NCBI GenBank assembly: GCA_015207365.1
Contig: JADEXA010000046.1
Location: 1-61,361, forward strand
Length of the DNA: 61,361 bases
Reading direction: 5' to 3'
From: Vacuolonema iberomarrocanum LEGE 07170
Lineage (GTDB): Bacteria > Cyanobacteriota > Cyanobacteriia > Elainellales > Elainellaceae
Part shown: positions 44,074 to 53,591 of the stretch, one piece after another
Layout of the letters: the number at the start of each line of letters is the position of its first letter
How positions within the stretch are numbered: the first letter of the stretch is position 1
The notes under the pieces: generated by a model
What the model saw: the letters and a program-made list of their open reading frames with translations, nothing else
What the model was told of the DNA's origin: nothing
The model's database searches: none
Position numbers and translations under genes: made by a program

Positions 44074-47055
44074 TTAGGCGAAGTCGGCTGCGCTAATGTC
44101 ACCAACGGTGGTGTTTTGCAACAGCAGCAGGCGCTCGTTTCCTTGGGAAATCAGCACATCGTCATTGCGTTGCTGAATCGAGAGCTGACCGAAGTTGATG
44201 CCACCGAGGACAATGCGGTCTTGCCCATCGCTAAAGTCGGTCACGCGGTCAAAGCCTTGACCCGAGCGGATGACAATGCGATCGCGTCCCGCGCCCGTCA
44301 CAATCAAGTCGTTGCCCAACTCTCCGGCGAGGCGATCGTTACCTGCACCCCCGCGCATCACATCTCGGCCAGCGCCGCCGCGCATCACATCGTTGCCGCC
44401 CTGGCCGTTGAGGCGGTCATTGCCTGCGCCACCAAACTGACGATCATTACCAGCACCACCATTGAGTACATCGGCACCTAGGTTGCCGCGCATCAGGTCG
44501 TTGCCCCCTTGGCCACTGAGGCGATCGTTTCCAGCTCCGCCAATCAGCGTGTCATCGCCGCTGCCGCCGAGCAGGGTATCGACGCCATTGCCCCCGATTA
44601 GGCGATCGGTGCCTGTATTGCCGACTAGGCGATCGTTCCCGGTGCCGCCCAGCATCCGGTCATTGTCAGCTCCACCAACCAGATTGTCGTTTCCGGCTCC
44701 ACCGACCAGACGGTCATTGCCTGCGCCCCCAAACAGTTGGTCGTTGCCTGCTTCACCGGAGAGGCGATCGCTGCCGCCCAAGCCCCGCACAATGTCGTTA
44801 CCAGCCAGAGCAAAGGCCACATCGCGCCCTTCCGTTCCAGTGAAATCATCATCGGCAGGGGTAAAGCCGGGTGGGACGGGTGCCGTATCATCGTCGGCAA
44901 TGGTAACCGTAGCGCTGCTCGCCGTGCCATCTACCTCATAGGCGGCGATCGCGCTCAACTCCACCGTGACGGTCTCGGAGCCTTCCACCTGATTGTCGTC
45001 GATTGGGCTGATGGTTAGGGTGGTCGAGTCTTGCCCAGCAGGAATCTCAACGGTGCCCGTAAGCGTGTCGTAGTCGTCACCGTTGGTGGCCGTCGAGGTC
45101 ATCGCCACCATGTAGGCGACAGTGAGAGCAGCAGCAGCGTCACCTGTGCGAGTGATAGTGAATGTTCCGGGTTCAGTTCCCGCTTCGGCAGCATTGGCAT
45201 CGGTTGCCACAATACTTACGGTAGGACGGGGAGTTCCAAACAATACATAGCCCTGTCCCAAGGATGGGGTAAAAGGGCCGTCGAGCTCCTCGCTCAGATC
45301 GCCATTGATGTTCTGCGCACGAGCTACCGCAATACCGGAGAAGGCAAAGGGTGCACCGATGATCAGGTCATCGCCGCCATCTCCATTAATATCTCCCGCT
45401 GCGCTCACCGAAATACTAGAGAAATCAAATGCATCAATGCCATTGAGGACAAAGCCATTGACCCCATCGAGGTCAGCCAAATTCAGGCTGGCGTCAAAGC
45501 CCTGGTCGCTGCCATACACCACATAGCTCTCTCCCGAGGAGAGGTCATTAGGGATGTCGTTGAGTTCGAACATCTGCTGATATTCGCTGTCACGGTAGGC
45601 GCCGATGATGATGTCATCGAACCCATCGCCATTGATATCCCCGGCTCCGCTCACCGAATAACCGGAGCGGTCATAGGCATCAACGCCGTTGAGGACAAAG
45701 CCATTGTCGCCATCAAGGTCAGCGAGATCCAGACTGGCGTCAAAACCCTGGTCACTGCCAAACACCACATAGCTCTGTCCGGCATCACGGTTGCCAAAGG
45801 GTGAGTCGTTGAACTCTTGGATGGCGAATTCATCGTCATCACTATCACGACCGGGCTCAGCACCCGCTGCACCAATGATGATGTCATCGATGCCATCGCC
45901 ATTCACATCTCCCGCACTACTCACCGAACCACCAGCGAAGTCAAACGCATCAATGCCGTTGAGAACAAAGCCATTGTCACCATCCAAGCCAGCCAGATTC
46001 ACATCAGCGTCAAAGCCCTGGTCGCTGCCGAACACTATATAGCTCTGCCCGGCAGCCTTGGTGCCATTGGGGGCAGCACTGGCTGCACCGATGATGATGT
46101 CATCGATGCCATCCCCATTCATATCTCCGGCATTGCTCACCGCATAACCGGAGAAGCCAAACTCAGCCATACCGTTGAGGGCGAAGCCATTGCCACCGTC
46201 AAGATCCGCCAGATTGAAATCGGCATCAAAGCCCTGATCGCTGCCAAACACCACATAGCTCTTCCCAGAGTCGCTCTCGTTGGGAGCATCATTAAGTCTG
46301 GCAAGAAGGCGATTAGAACGATAGGTGCCAATGATGATGTCATCGATGCCATCGCCATTGATATCTCCCGCATTGCTGACCGAATAACCAGAGCGGTCAT
46401 AGGCATCAACGCCATTGAGAGTAAAGCCATTGTCGCCATCGAGGTCAGCGAGATCCAGGCTGGCATCAAAGCCTTGGCGGCTACCAAACACCACATAGCT
46501 CTCCCCGGCTTCAGGGCCGCTATCGGGCTCGAGATTGAGTTCATTGACATTGAGTTCATTAACATTGAGTTCGTTGATACCGGGCCACTCATCATCATCG
46601 CGACCGGGTTCGGCAAAGGCTGCACCGATGATGAGGTCATCAATACCATCTCCATTAACATCTCCGGCGCTGCTTACCGAACCACCAGAGTAGTCACGGC
46701 GATCAATGCCGTTGAGGACAAAGCCATCACTGCCATCAAGGGTGGAGAGATTTAGACTTGCGTCAAAGCCCTGATCGCTGCCAAACACGACATAGCTCTG
46801 TCCAGCATAAAAATTGCCATTAGGAGCGGCCCCGTCTGCACCGATGATGAAGTCATCGAAACCATCGCCATTGATATCCCCCGCTCCGCTCACTGAGATA
46901 CTAGAGTAGTTACCTGGACCTCTGCCCCTAAATACCTTGATACTTTCTTCCTCAAGCGCCCAAATGTCGGGGACGTCACCCACACCGATGCCGTCTAAGA
47001 TAAAGCCGTTATTACCGTCGAGATCGGAGAGGTTGAATTGGGTTGGAAAGGTCAT
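44074..47055 (-). CDS. FG-GAP / Calx-beta / RTX calcium-binding secreted protein with acidic loop insertions
   Basis: A 993-residue homologue of the previous gene: seven FG-GAP repeats (about 1-600), a Calx-beta domain (FTITRTGDAAAALTVAYMVA, NQVEGSETVTVEL), RTX nonapeptides, and the conserved C-terminus (GQGFDRVTDF..., VGDISAADFA). The FG-GAP loops carry insertions not seen in its neighbours, for example NELNVNELNVNELNLE near 46530-46590 (an imperfect DNA tandem repeat), and acidic stretches. The ATG at 47055 has AAGGA upstream; the frame is open to 47220, but that part lacks homology. It is followed by the terminator at 44028 and transcribed in the same direction as the two other RTX genes. 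Confidence 0.88.
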   Translation of the reverse strand: MTFPTQFNLSDLDGNNGFILDGIGVGDVPDIWALEEESIKVFRGRGPGNYSSISVSGAGDINGDGFDDFIIGADGAAPNGNFYAGQSYVVFGSDQGFDASLNLSTLDGSDGFVLNGIDRRDYSGGSVSSAGDVNGDGIDDLIIGAAFAEPGRDDDEWPGINELNVNELNVNELNLEPDSGPEAGESYVVFGSRQGFDASLDLADLDGDNGFTLNGVDAYDRSGYSVSNAGDINGDGIDDIIIGTYRSNRLLARLNDAPNESDSGKSYVVFGSDQGFDADFNLADLDGGNGFALNGMAEFGFSGYAVSNAGDMNGDGIDDIIIGAASAAPNGTKAAGQSYIVFGSDQGFDADVNLAGLDGDNGFVLNGIDAFDFAGGSVSSAGDVNGDGIDDIIIGAAGAEPGRDSDDDEFAIQEFNDSPFGNRDAGQSYVVFGSDQGFDASLDLADLDGDNGFVLNGVDAYDRSGYSVSGAGDINGDGFDDIIIGAYRDSEYQQMFELNDIPNDLSSGESYVVYGSDQGFDASLNLADLDGVNGFVLNGIDAFDFSSISVSAAGDINGDGGDDLIIGAPFAFSGIAVARAQNINGDLSEELDGPFTPSLGQGYVLFGTPRPTVSIVATDANAAEAGTEPGTFTITRTGDAAAALTVAYMVAMTSTATNGDDYDTLTGTVEIPAGQDSTTLTISPIDDNQVEGSETVTVELSAIAAYEVDGTASSATVTIADDDTAPVPPGFTPADDDFTGTEGRDVAFALAGNDIVRGLGGSDRLSGEAGNDQLFGGAGNDRLVGGAGNDNLVGGADNDRMLGGTGNDRLVGNTGTDRLIGGNGVDTLLGGSGDDTLIGGAGNDRLSGQGGNDLMRGNLGADVLNGGAGNDRQFGGAGNDRLNGQGGNDVMRGGAGRDVMRGGAGNDRLAGELGNDLIVTGAGRDRIVIRSGQGFDRVTDFSDGQDRIVLGGINFGQLSIQQRNDDVLISQGNERLLLLQNTTVGDISAADFA

Positions 47056-47837
47056 AATGTGAGTCCTTGTTGGATATAAGTCGTGGTTGTCGGAAAGAGT
47101 GGGTGGGCGATAAGCCATCACGAACCATGCATAGACAGCAGGCCGCGCTACACCCAGCAGAATGCCGCCCAACACAACGCATGCTGAGTAGACACCGTGT
47201 CGTACGGTGTGCTGGGGCAAAAGCTATGATCTATGGCGTCCGACAAGGCTCGATGGATGGCATCGAGAGTATCGGATATAGACTTGGTGCCACTAATTGT
47301 GGGAATAAACTTGGGGGAAAGCCGTGTGTGTAATCAACGCCAGGGGTCTTCCGTCCCTTGCACCATCCGTAGACAAACGGAATCGCTTTTTGGTGGCTCT
47401 GCTCGGCTGGCAAAGCATGTAAAAAGAAGCCCTGGTGCGCTTTACCCGAAAAGCGCTAGAGCCAATACGTAATTCGAACAAGCATAGGTGTCAATTGTTA
47501 TCTTTCTGGCTGTAAGATTCCCCGATTGAGGGCTAAGTGCAACAGATCTGTGCAATTTAATGGTGCGCCTTCATCGTTTGGACATCGTTGTTTTGCAGCA
47601 CCTTAAAACAACAGCCATAGCCACAGACTGCCCACTTTAACTTCATCCTTTTTAGAGAGTATTAGAACTGCATCCATCTGGGGATTTGCGGTGAAACTCA
47701 GAGCAGTCGGTAAAAAATCCGTGGATTATACGGAGGCGGATGGAAAGGGCGATCGCCAGAAACCCCCAGTGTCGCTGTAACACCAGGGGTCTGCAAGCAT
47801 CTGTTAGTTTTGATACTCAGCAAGGTCGGCTTTGCGA
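47056..47837. other. Intergenic region between second and third RTX genes
   Basis: No convincing gene. ORFs of 60-90 codons on both strands lack family patterns or ribosome sites. Imperfect stem ACCCCCAGTG/CACCAGGGGT near 47762-47790 could end the third RTX gene. A/T-rich tracts lie at about 47640-47720. Confidence 0.4.
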
Positions 47838-50033
47838 TCAGGCAAAATCTGCTTCGCTAATGTTATCGACCAGGGTATTTTGCAACAGCAGTAATCGCTC
47901 GGTGCCAAGAGAAATCAGCACATCATCGTCGCGCTGTCGAATTGAGAGCTGGCCGAAGTTGATGCCACCGAGAACAATGCGATCGCGCTCATCTTCAAAA
48001 TCGGTGACGCGATCGAACCCTTGTCCTTCACGGATAACAATGCGATCGCGTCCTGCACCTGTGACAATGCGGTCGTTGCCCAATTCACCGGCCAGTCGGT
48101 CGTTGCCAGCGCCCCCGCGCAACACATCGCGGTCGGCACCGCCTCGTATGACATCGTTGCCGCCCTGGCCGTTGAGGCGATCGGCACCCACAGCGCCAAA
48201 CAAACGGTCACTGCCTGCGCCGCCATTGAGCAAATCGTCACCCGGATTGCCGCGCATCAGGTCGTCGCCACCCTGGCCATTGAGCTGGTCATCGCCTGCC
48301 CCGCCAATCAGTCGGTCATCATCAGATCCGCCCAGCAAGGTATCGGCACCATCGCCGCCTAAGAGGTTGTCTTGCCCTGTCCCCCCAAGGAGGCGATCGT
48401 TACCTTCTTGCCCGGCCAGGCGATCGTTACCACCCAAGCCACTGACGCGATCGTTGCCCGCCAACGCAAAGATGACATCGCGCCCATCCGTTCCGATCAG
48501 AAAATCGTCTTCTGGCGTTGCGGTTCGCCGACCGAAGACCACATAGCTCTCCCCAGCATCGGGATTATTAGGGTCTCCATTGGGTGCACCGACGATGAGG
48601 TCATCCAGGCCATCGCCATTAACATCCCCAAGCCCACTCACCGAACGACCGGAAAGGTCTTCCGCATCGACGCCATTGAGGGCAAAGCCATTGCTACCAT
48701 CAAGGGTTGTCAGATCGAAGCTGGCATCAAAACCCTGGTCGCTGCCAAACACCACATAGCTTTCCCCGGCATCCTCATTACCATTGGGGTCGGCACGGAA
48801 TGCGCCGATGATAAGGTCATCGAATCCATCCCCATTAATATCCCCTGCCTCGCTAACCGAGATACCCGCGTAGTCTTCTGCATCGATACCGCTGAGAACA
48901 AAGCCATTGCTGCCATCTAGATCATCGAGATCCAAACTCTCTTCAAAGCCCTGATCACTCCCAAAGATGACATAGCTTGCCCCTATATCCTCGTCATCAT
49001 CGGTATCGGTAGAACTTGTACCAATGATGGCGTCAGCGATACCATCCCCATTGATATCCCCAGCCTCACTCACAGCAGCAACAGCGAGAGCGCCCGTTCC
49101 ATTGATGACAAAGCCATTGCTGCCATCAAGGTCGGCAAGTTCCACGCTGGCATCAAAGCCCTGGTCATTGCCAAACACCACATAGCTCTCCCAATCATCT
49201 TCCTCGCTATCGGGGTCAGTTCGGCCTGCACCGATGATCAGATCGTCGATGCCATCGCCATTAACATCCCCCGCTCCACTCACCACCTCTCCGGCGTAGT
49301 CAAATTCATCAATGCCATTAATGACAAAGCCATTGCTGCCGTCGAGGTCGGCAAGTTCCAGGCTGGCATCAAAGCCCTGGTCACTGCCAAACACCACATA
49401 GCTCTCCCCTGCCTGATCCGTATCATTAGGATCGCCACCGGCTGCACCGATGATGAGGTCATCGAAGCCATCCCCATTGACATCCCCTGCCCCACTTACC
49501 GAATTGCCCGCGAGATCGAGCAGATCCGTGCCATTGATGACAAAGCCATTACTGCCATCGAGGGCGGCGAGTTCCAAGCTGGGGTCAAAGCCCTGGTCGC
49601 TACCGAACACCACATAACTCTGCCCAGTAGCATCATCGCCATTAGGGACAGCAAAGCCTACACCGATGATGAGGTCATCGAAGCCATCCCCATTAATATC
49701 CCCCGCTCCACTCACCGAACCACCAGGAAAATCTGAAAAATCGCCAGTAATGCCATTAATGACAAAGCCATTACTACCATCGAGATCGGAAAGTTCCAGA
49801 CTGGGGTCAAAGCCTTGGTCGCTACCAAACACGACATAGCTCTCCCCTGGCTGATCCGTGTCATTGGCTCCAGCAAAGTCTGTGCCGAGAATGATGTCGT
49901 TGATGCCATCGCCATTTACATCCCCTGCTTCACTCACTGACAGACCGGCTAAGTCTCCTTCATCAATACCGTTGATGACAAAGCCGTTGGTGCCATTGAT
50001 ATCGGACAGGTTGAATTGGGCTGGAAAAGTCAT
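47838..50033 (-). CDS. FG-GAP / RTX calcium-binding secreted protein, without Calx-beta
   Basis: A 731-residue protein with seven FG-GAP repeats (about 1-490), each with DLDGSNGFVING, SVSGAGDVNGDGFDDLIIG and GESYVVFGSDQGFD, followed directly by the RTX array (about 505-665) and the conserved C-terminus (GQGFDRVTDF, LLLLQNTLVDNISEADFA). It lacks the Calx-beta segment that separates the two parts in the neighbouring genes. AAGGACG precedes the ATG at 50033. Long minus-strand RTX genes generate long open frames on the opposite strand, which are not real. Confidence 0.88.
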   Translation of the reverse strand: MTFPAQFNLSDINGTNGFVINGIDEGDLAGLSVSEAGDVNGDGINDIILGTDFAGANDTDQPGESYVVFGSDQGFDPSLELSDLDGSNGFVINGITGDFSDFPGGSVSGAGDINGDGFDDLIIGVGFAVPNGDDATGQSYVVFGSDQGFDPSLELAALDGSNGFVINGTDLLDLAGNSVSGAGDVNGDGFDDLIIGAAGGDPNDTDQAGESYVVFGSDQGFDASLELADLDGSNGFVINGIDEFDYAGEVVSGAGDVNGDGIDDLIIGAGRTDPDSEEDDWESYVVFGNDQGFDASVELADLDGSNGFVINGTGALAVAAVSEAGDINGDGIADAIIGTSSTDTDDDEDIGASYVIFGSDQGFEESLDLDDLDGSNGFVLSGIDAEDYAGISVSEAGDINGDGFDDLIIGAFRADPNGNEDAGESYVVFGSDQGFDASFDLTTLDGSNGFALNGVDAEDLSGRSVSGLGDVNGDGLDDLIVGAPNGDPNNPDAGESYVVFGRRTATPEDDFLIGTDGRDVIFALAGNDRVSGLGGNDRLAGQEGNDRLLGGTGQDNLLGGDGADTLLGGSDDDRLIGGAGDDQLNGQGGDDLMRGNPGDDLLNGGAGSDRLFGAVGADRLNGQGGNDVIRGGADRDVLRGGAGNDRLAGELGNDRIVTGAGRDRIVIREGQGFDRVTDFEDERDRIVLGGINFGQLSIRQRDDDVLISLGTERLLLLQNTLVDNISEADFA

Positions 50034-51064
50034 GATGCGTCCTTAAATTCATATGAACAGTAGTTTTTGTAAAGAGGTGATAGGGCGATCGCTATTCTGC
50101 AGTTTCGCTATAGGGGGCATGCAACCAGAGCCATGCTCGAAAGCATTGGCTCAAAGGCAAGACAGGCGACAGCCTATCACTCTTTAACGTCTTTCATTGG
50201 ACAAGAAGTAATGACTATCTTTTCTCATTTGATTAGTGTTTAACGAGTGCAATTATGTACAACAAATCTGTGTTTTAGGTTTCATTTGAGTAGAATTAAT
50301 CAAAGCCGTTATTCTTCTTCATTCTCTTTAATAAGCAATAAAAAAATGATTATTTTCCCTGATCATTTTAGCGCTCTCGACAAGCATTTTTTACAATGGA
50401 TTATCATTCTATTTTTCATCTATTCAGAGTTAGTAAAGAGTGGCAACGTTCTTTCATAGTTTTCAGCAGATAACATTCAAGATGCTTCTACCCTTGAATA
50501 TGAAAGGCGCTTAGCAAGTTTCGTTTTCGAAAAGAACTCTCCATTTTTCCAAAGATTCTCATCGCTTCATAGATATTCTGGGGTTTATCATGAGCGTTCT
50601 ATCCGTTTGCTTAACACTTATTCCAAAAGCATCATTTGATACGAGATAGTTTTAGTTCTCGCAGGCACAATCGTATAAAAATAGCGGTTCTAGCAACGCA
50701 TCGGACTCACCTCAAGAAAATTTTAGACATAGTATCCACAGAGTTTATATGTCTTCGTCTAATCTTGATAGGGCCTACTGCTCTGGCCGCAACGCATGCA
50801 CAACATCAACATAATGCGTGAGTTTTGTGGCGATCTCAAATGATTTGTGAATCGGATGTGAAAGGTGGGGAGAGCAATGCCCTCCCCACCTTTCACATCC
50901 AATTTTGGATGGCTATATAAAAGTTTTTTGAATGGATATAACGGCGATCGCAGCAACAGAAGAGGAGTGTATCCGAACTTAAAACAGTGATACGGATCAC
51001 CAGATTTGCATTGATGTATCACCGGAAAAATCACATCCAGAAATTGCCCTCAAGCGTATTACAG
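50034..51064. other. AT-rich gene-poor region
   Basis: About 1 kb with no recognised gene; composition is clearly AT-rich from 50200 to 50700. ORFs such as 50247-50459 lack any family pattern. A hairpin lies at 50854-50900. It may be the promoter region of the third RTX gene, or eroded foreign DNA. Confidence 0.45.
50854..50900. repeat. Perfect 19-bp-stem hairpin
   Basis: GGATGTGAAAGGTGGGGAG and its exact complement around a 9-nt loop (AGCAATGCC). It shares the AT-rich base and G-rich apex of the other hairpin elements. Confidence 0.85.
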
Positions 51065-51160
51065 GTGAATCGACGCTGAGGCACACTTCACATACCAAAC
51101 GCCTCAGTTCTTCCATATCTCACACACTCGTACACTTCACACTTAAAAAGGACACTGATC
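51065..51160 (+). promoter_or_regulatory. Conserved leader of small secreted protein gene, copy 2
   Basis: GTGAATCGACGCTGAGGCAC is followed by the CTGAGGC (51076-51082) / GCCTCAG (51101-51107) pair, CACAC-rich sequence and AAAAAGGACACTGATC just before the ATG, all as in copy 1. Confidence 0.6.
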
Positions 51161-51481
51161 ATGAACGTTGCCACCGCTGCTCTTTCTCTCGTTATCGCGA
51201 CCACTGCTTTTGCTCCCGTTGCTGAAGCCGTTGAAACCAACAATTCTCAACTGACGCCCTTTCAAGTCACCAGCTTGGCCTATCGCGGTAGCTTTGGTGA
51301 AGCGGGTATCCCTGGCTATGGGGCACTAGAGTCTGGCATCGCGACAGGCGACATCGTGGCGGAAGATGTGATTGAAGCGGCGATCGCGTCCGGTCGGCTC
51401 TCGGTTGAAGCACTAGAAGATGGCGCATTCGTTAGTTCTGTAGACAACCAACTCGACAACTTGGTTGATCACGGTAACTAA
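51161..51481 (+). CDS. Small secreted protein (TPFQVTSLAYRGSF family), copy 2
   Basis: A 106-residue protein with signal peptide MNVATAALSLVIATTAFA and a mature part TPFQVTSLAYRGSFGEAGIP, GYGALESGIATGDIVAEDVI, EAAIASGRLSVEAL. It differs from the copy at 40891 in only a few positions, mainly just after the signal peptide and in the tail. Leader, ribosome site and terminator are conserved between the copies, so the whole transcription unit was duplicated. Function unknown. It is upstream of, and convergent with, the LysR regulator gene. Confidence 0.85.
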   Translation: MNVATAALSLVIATTAFAPVAEAVETNNSQLTPFQVTSLAYRGSFGEAGIPGYGALESGIATGDIVAEDVIEAAIASGRLSVEALEDGAFVSSVDNQLDNLVDHGN

Positions 51482-51546
51482 GGGCGATCGCCACATACTC
51501 GATAGCTCCAAGGCCTCGGGTGTCTAAAACGTTACTCCTCATAAGC

Positions 51547-51580
51547 GGGACTCAGATGCCATACGCTGAGTCCCATTTTC
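51547..51580 (+). terminator. Rho-independent terminator after small secreted gene 2
   Basis: GGGACTCAG (51547-51555) pairs with CTGAGTCCC (51566-51574), then ATTTTCT. It also lies close to the end of the convergent LysR gene and may serve both. Confidence 0.75.
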
Positions 51581-51598
51581 TATGCTGCGATACATCGG

Positions 51599-52453
51599 TT
51601 AGCAGAGTGCTAGCAAGCTTTCTACCGAGGGCAGGGTATGTGCCCAGGCTAGCTCATAGCTAAACACCAGCGGCGGGTGTTGCTCTAAGACCGAGACGCC
51701 TGGATAGGTGAGACCCGGTACGATCGGGGCATTTCCCACGCCGACACCGCCAGCGACCATCGCAAAGGTATCGGCCAAGGTGGAAACATCGATCGCAATG
51801 TTGGGTTCAAACCCAGCTTCAGCGGCATATTGTCGATAGGTGTCGTAGATAATGGGTTGGCGATCGCGCGCGGGCAGGATGATAGGATAACCGGCCAAAT
51901 CGGCTAAGCTCACGGGTTCCTCTTGCTCAAGGGCATGCCCCGTTTGCACCAGCACCGCCATGGGTACCGTGCCGAGACGATGGCGATGGAGTCCAGTCGG
52001 GATAGAGACTTCCCAGGCGATCGCCACATCAATGTCACCATCCGCTAGCGCCGAGCCAATCGAGCGTTCATCAATCTGACATAGCGTTACCCGCGTTTCG
52101 GGGTGAGCCTGCCTGAATCGGGCAATCAGCTCACCCACAGCGGGTTGAGCGGTTCCAATAATCATGCCTACGGTCAGCGAATCAATGCCGTCAACCGCTC
52201 CGGCCTGCGCCGCTCGAACCGCCATGTCGGCATAGGCAACCGCTTTCTTGGCCGATTCGAGAAACCCTCGGCCAGCCTGGGTCAGGGAAACCTCACGAGA
52301 CGTGCGACTGAGGAGCTTAACGCCCACTTCGATTTCCAACTCACTGATCAGGCGACTCATTGCAGGCTGTGAGATGCCACACTGTTGCGCAGCTCGACCA
52401 AAGTGAAGCTCTTCGGCCAGCACGATAAACGAACGGAACGTTTTGAGATTCAT
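51599..52453 (-). CDS. LysR-family transcriptional regulator
   Basis: A 284-residue regulator: N-terminal winged helix-turn-helix (LKTFRSFIVLAEELHFGRAA, CGISQPAMSRLISELEIE, LTQAGRGFLESA) and a C-terminal effector-binding domain of two subdomains (LTVGMIIGTAQPAVGELIAR, DVAIAWEVS, AMVAGGVGVGNAPIV). It probably binds DNA in the intergenic region with the divergent DUF2461 gene and may autoregulate. Start chosen at the ATG at 52453; an in-frame TTG lies three codons upstream. Neither has a clear Shine-Dalgarno. The inducer is unknown. Confidence 0.92.
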   Translation of the reverse strand: MNLKTFRSFIVLAEELHFGRAAQQCGISQPAMSRLISELEIEVGVKLLSRTSREVSLTQAGRGFLESAKKAVAYADMAVRAAQAGAVDGIDSLTVGMIIGTAQPAVGELIARFRQAHPETRVTLCQIDERSIGSALADGDIDVAIAWEVSIPTGLHRHRLGTVPMAVLVQTGHALEQEEPVSLADLAGYPIILPARDRQPIIYDTYRQYAAEAGFEPNIAIDVSTLADTFAMVAGGVGVGNAPIVPGLTYPGVSVLEQHPPLVFSYELAWAHTLPSVESLLALC

Positions 52454-52686
52454 CGATACCAAAAAGGATATGAAATCATTCTAATTTTATATTTGTTTAA
52501 TAATTGATGCCGTGTTAATTATGAATAAGTGTAACTTCCATGCCAATTTCTGCAAGGGTGTCGAACGGTTGGCGTCTCAGCCCCATCAATCAGCAGGTAT
52601 CGCTGACGCACCGCAGTATAAAGGCTACAAGCTTTTGGTCGCCATGTTTGGGCTGACCTGTTTATGACATTTTTCGAGAACTATTC

Positions 52687-53361
52687 ATGATGGAGCTGAA
52701 TTTCACATCTCAGTCGTTCGACTTGCTCGACGGTCTGGCCGACAACAACGAGAAGGCTTGGTACGACGAACACCGCAAGGAGTTTGATGCTTACCTGCGA
52801 AAGCCGTTTGGCCACATGCTAGAGCTGGTGACGGATGGTCTTGCCGAAACCGATGTGCCCTTGATTGGCAGCGCGAAAACGATGTTTCGCCAAAACCGCG
52901 ACATCCGTTTTTCCAAAGACAAATCGCCTTACAGCACCCATGTAAGCGGAGTGCTGACGCCAACGGGCAGCAAATCCGAAAAGCAAGGATTGCTCTATGT
53001 TCAGCTCGATCGCACAGGTGGCATGATCGCCTGCGGATTCTACAAGCTGAAAGCGGGGGAGCTTGCCCCTATCCGCGACAGTATTCTCGAAGAACCCGAT
53101 GCCTTTGCCCAGGTCTTGCAAGACCTCAACGATGCCGGTTTATCGCTGAGTGATGAGGATACGCTCTCCGCTATGCCACGCGGCTATGAGGACTATGACC
53201 AGCACGACTACGCCGACTATTTGAAGCTCAAAAGCTTTATTGCACAGACCCCGCTGTCCAAGAGTGCTTGGCTTGAGGCCGATATGGTCGATCGCCTCGT
53301 CCAGTATGCCAAAGGCTGTGCCTCGCTCCTAGAGTTTGGTCGTGCCGCAACCGAGGCGTGA
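52687..53361 (+). CDS. DUF2461 family protein
   Basis: A 224-residue cytoplasmic protein. Motifs LDGLADNNEKAWYDEHRKEF, SAKTMFRQNRDIRFSKDKSP and YKLKAGELAPIRDSI match DUF2461 (NNN..WF...R..Y, R.nRDiRFSkDKsPYk). The function of the family is unknown. It is divergent from the LysR gene, with 233 bp between starts. Its end is followed by 230 bp before the RND adaptor. Confidence 0.9.
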   Translation: MMELNFTSQSFDLLDGLADNNEKAWYDEHRKEFDAYLRKPFGHMLELVTDGLAETDVPLIGSAKTMFRQNRDIRFSKDKSPYSTHVSGVLTPTGSKSEKQGLLYVQLDRTGGMIACGFYKLKAGELAPIRDSILEEPDAFAQVLQDLNDAGLSLSDEDTLSAMPRGYEDYDQHDYADYLKLKSFIAQTPLSKSAWLEADMVDRLVQYAKGCASLLEFGRAATEA

Positions 53362-53591
53362 GGGACTAAAACAAGAAAATTCCGGGGATGTGAGCCCTGC
53401 GCCCCAGGCACCCAGTCCCTATTGAGATGACTGCAGCCTTGAGAACTTGGACAAAGGGACCGGGTGCCTTGTCACGCCGCCCCGTCGAAACATTGTTATC
53501 TTTCCCCCCTGCAACGCTCCTGTGAGCGCGCGTTTGAAACGCCCTTCCGTTTATTCCTTTTACCCATTCCCTATTCCTTGGAGAAACTCGG

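Noticed and set aside
47740..48546. Long plus-strand ORF rich in Ser/Pro/Arg opposite the third RTX gene
   Set aside because: It is the antisense of the GGxGxD repeat array; codon bias of the repeats keeps the reverse frame open. Similar shadows occur at 41554-42225 and 60026-61003.
50247..50459. 70-codon plus-strand ORF with a hydrophobic tail
   Set aside because: Lies in AT-rich sequence, has no ribosome site and resembles no known small protein.
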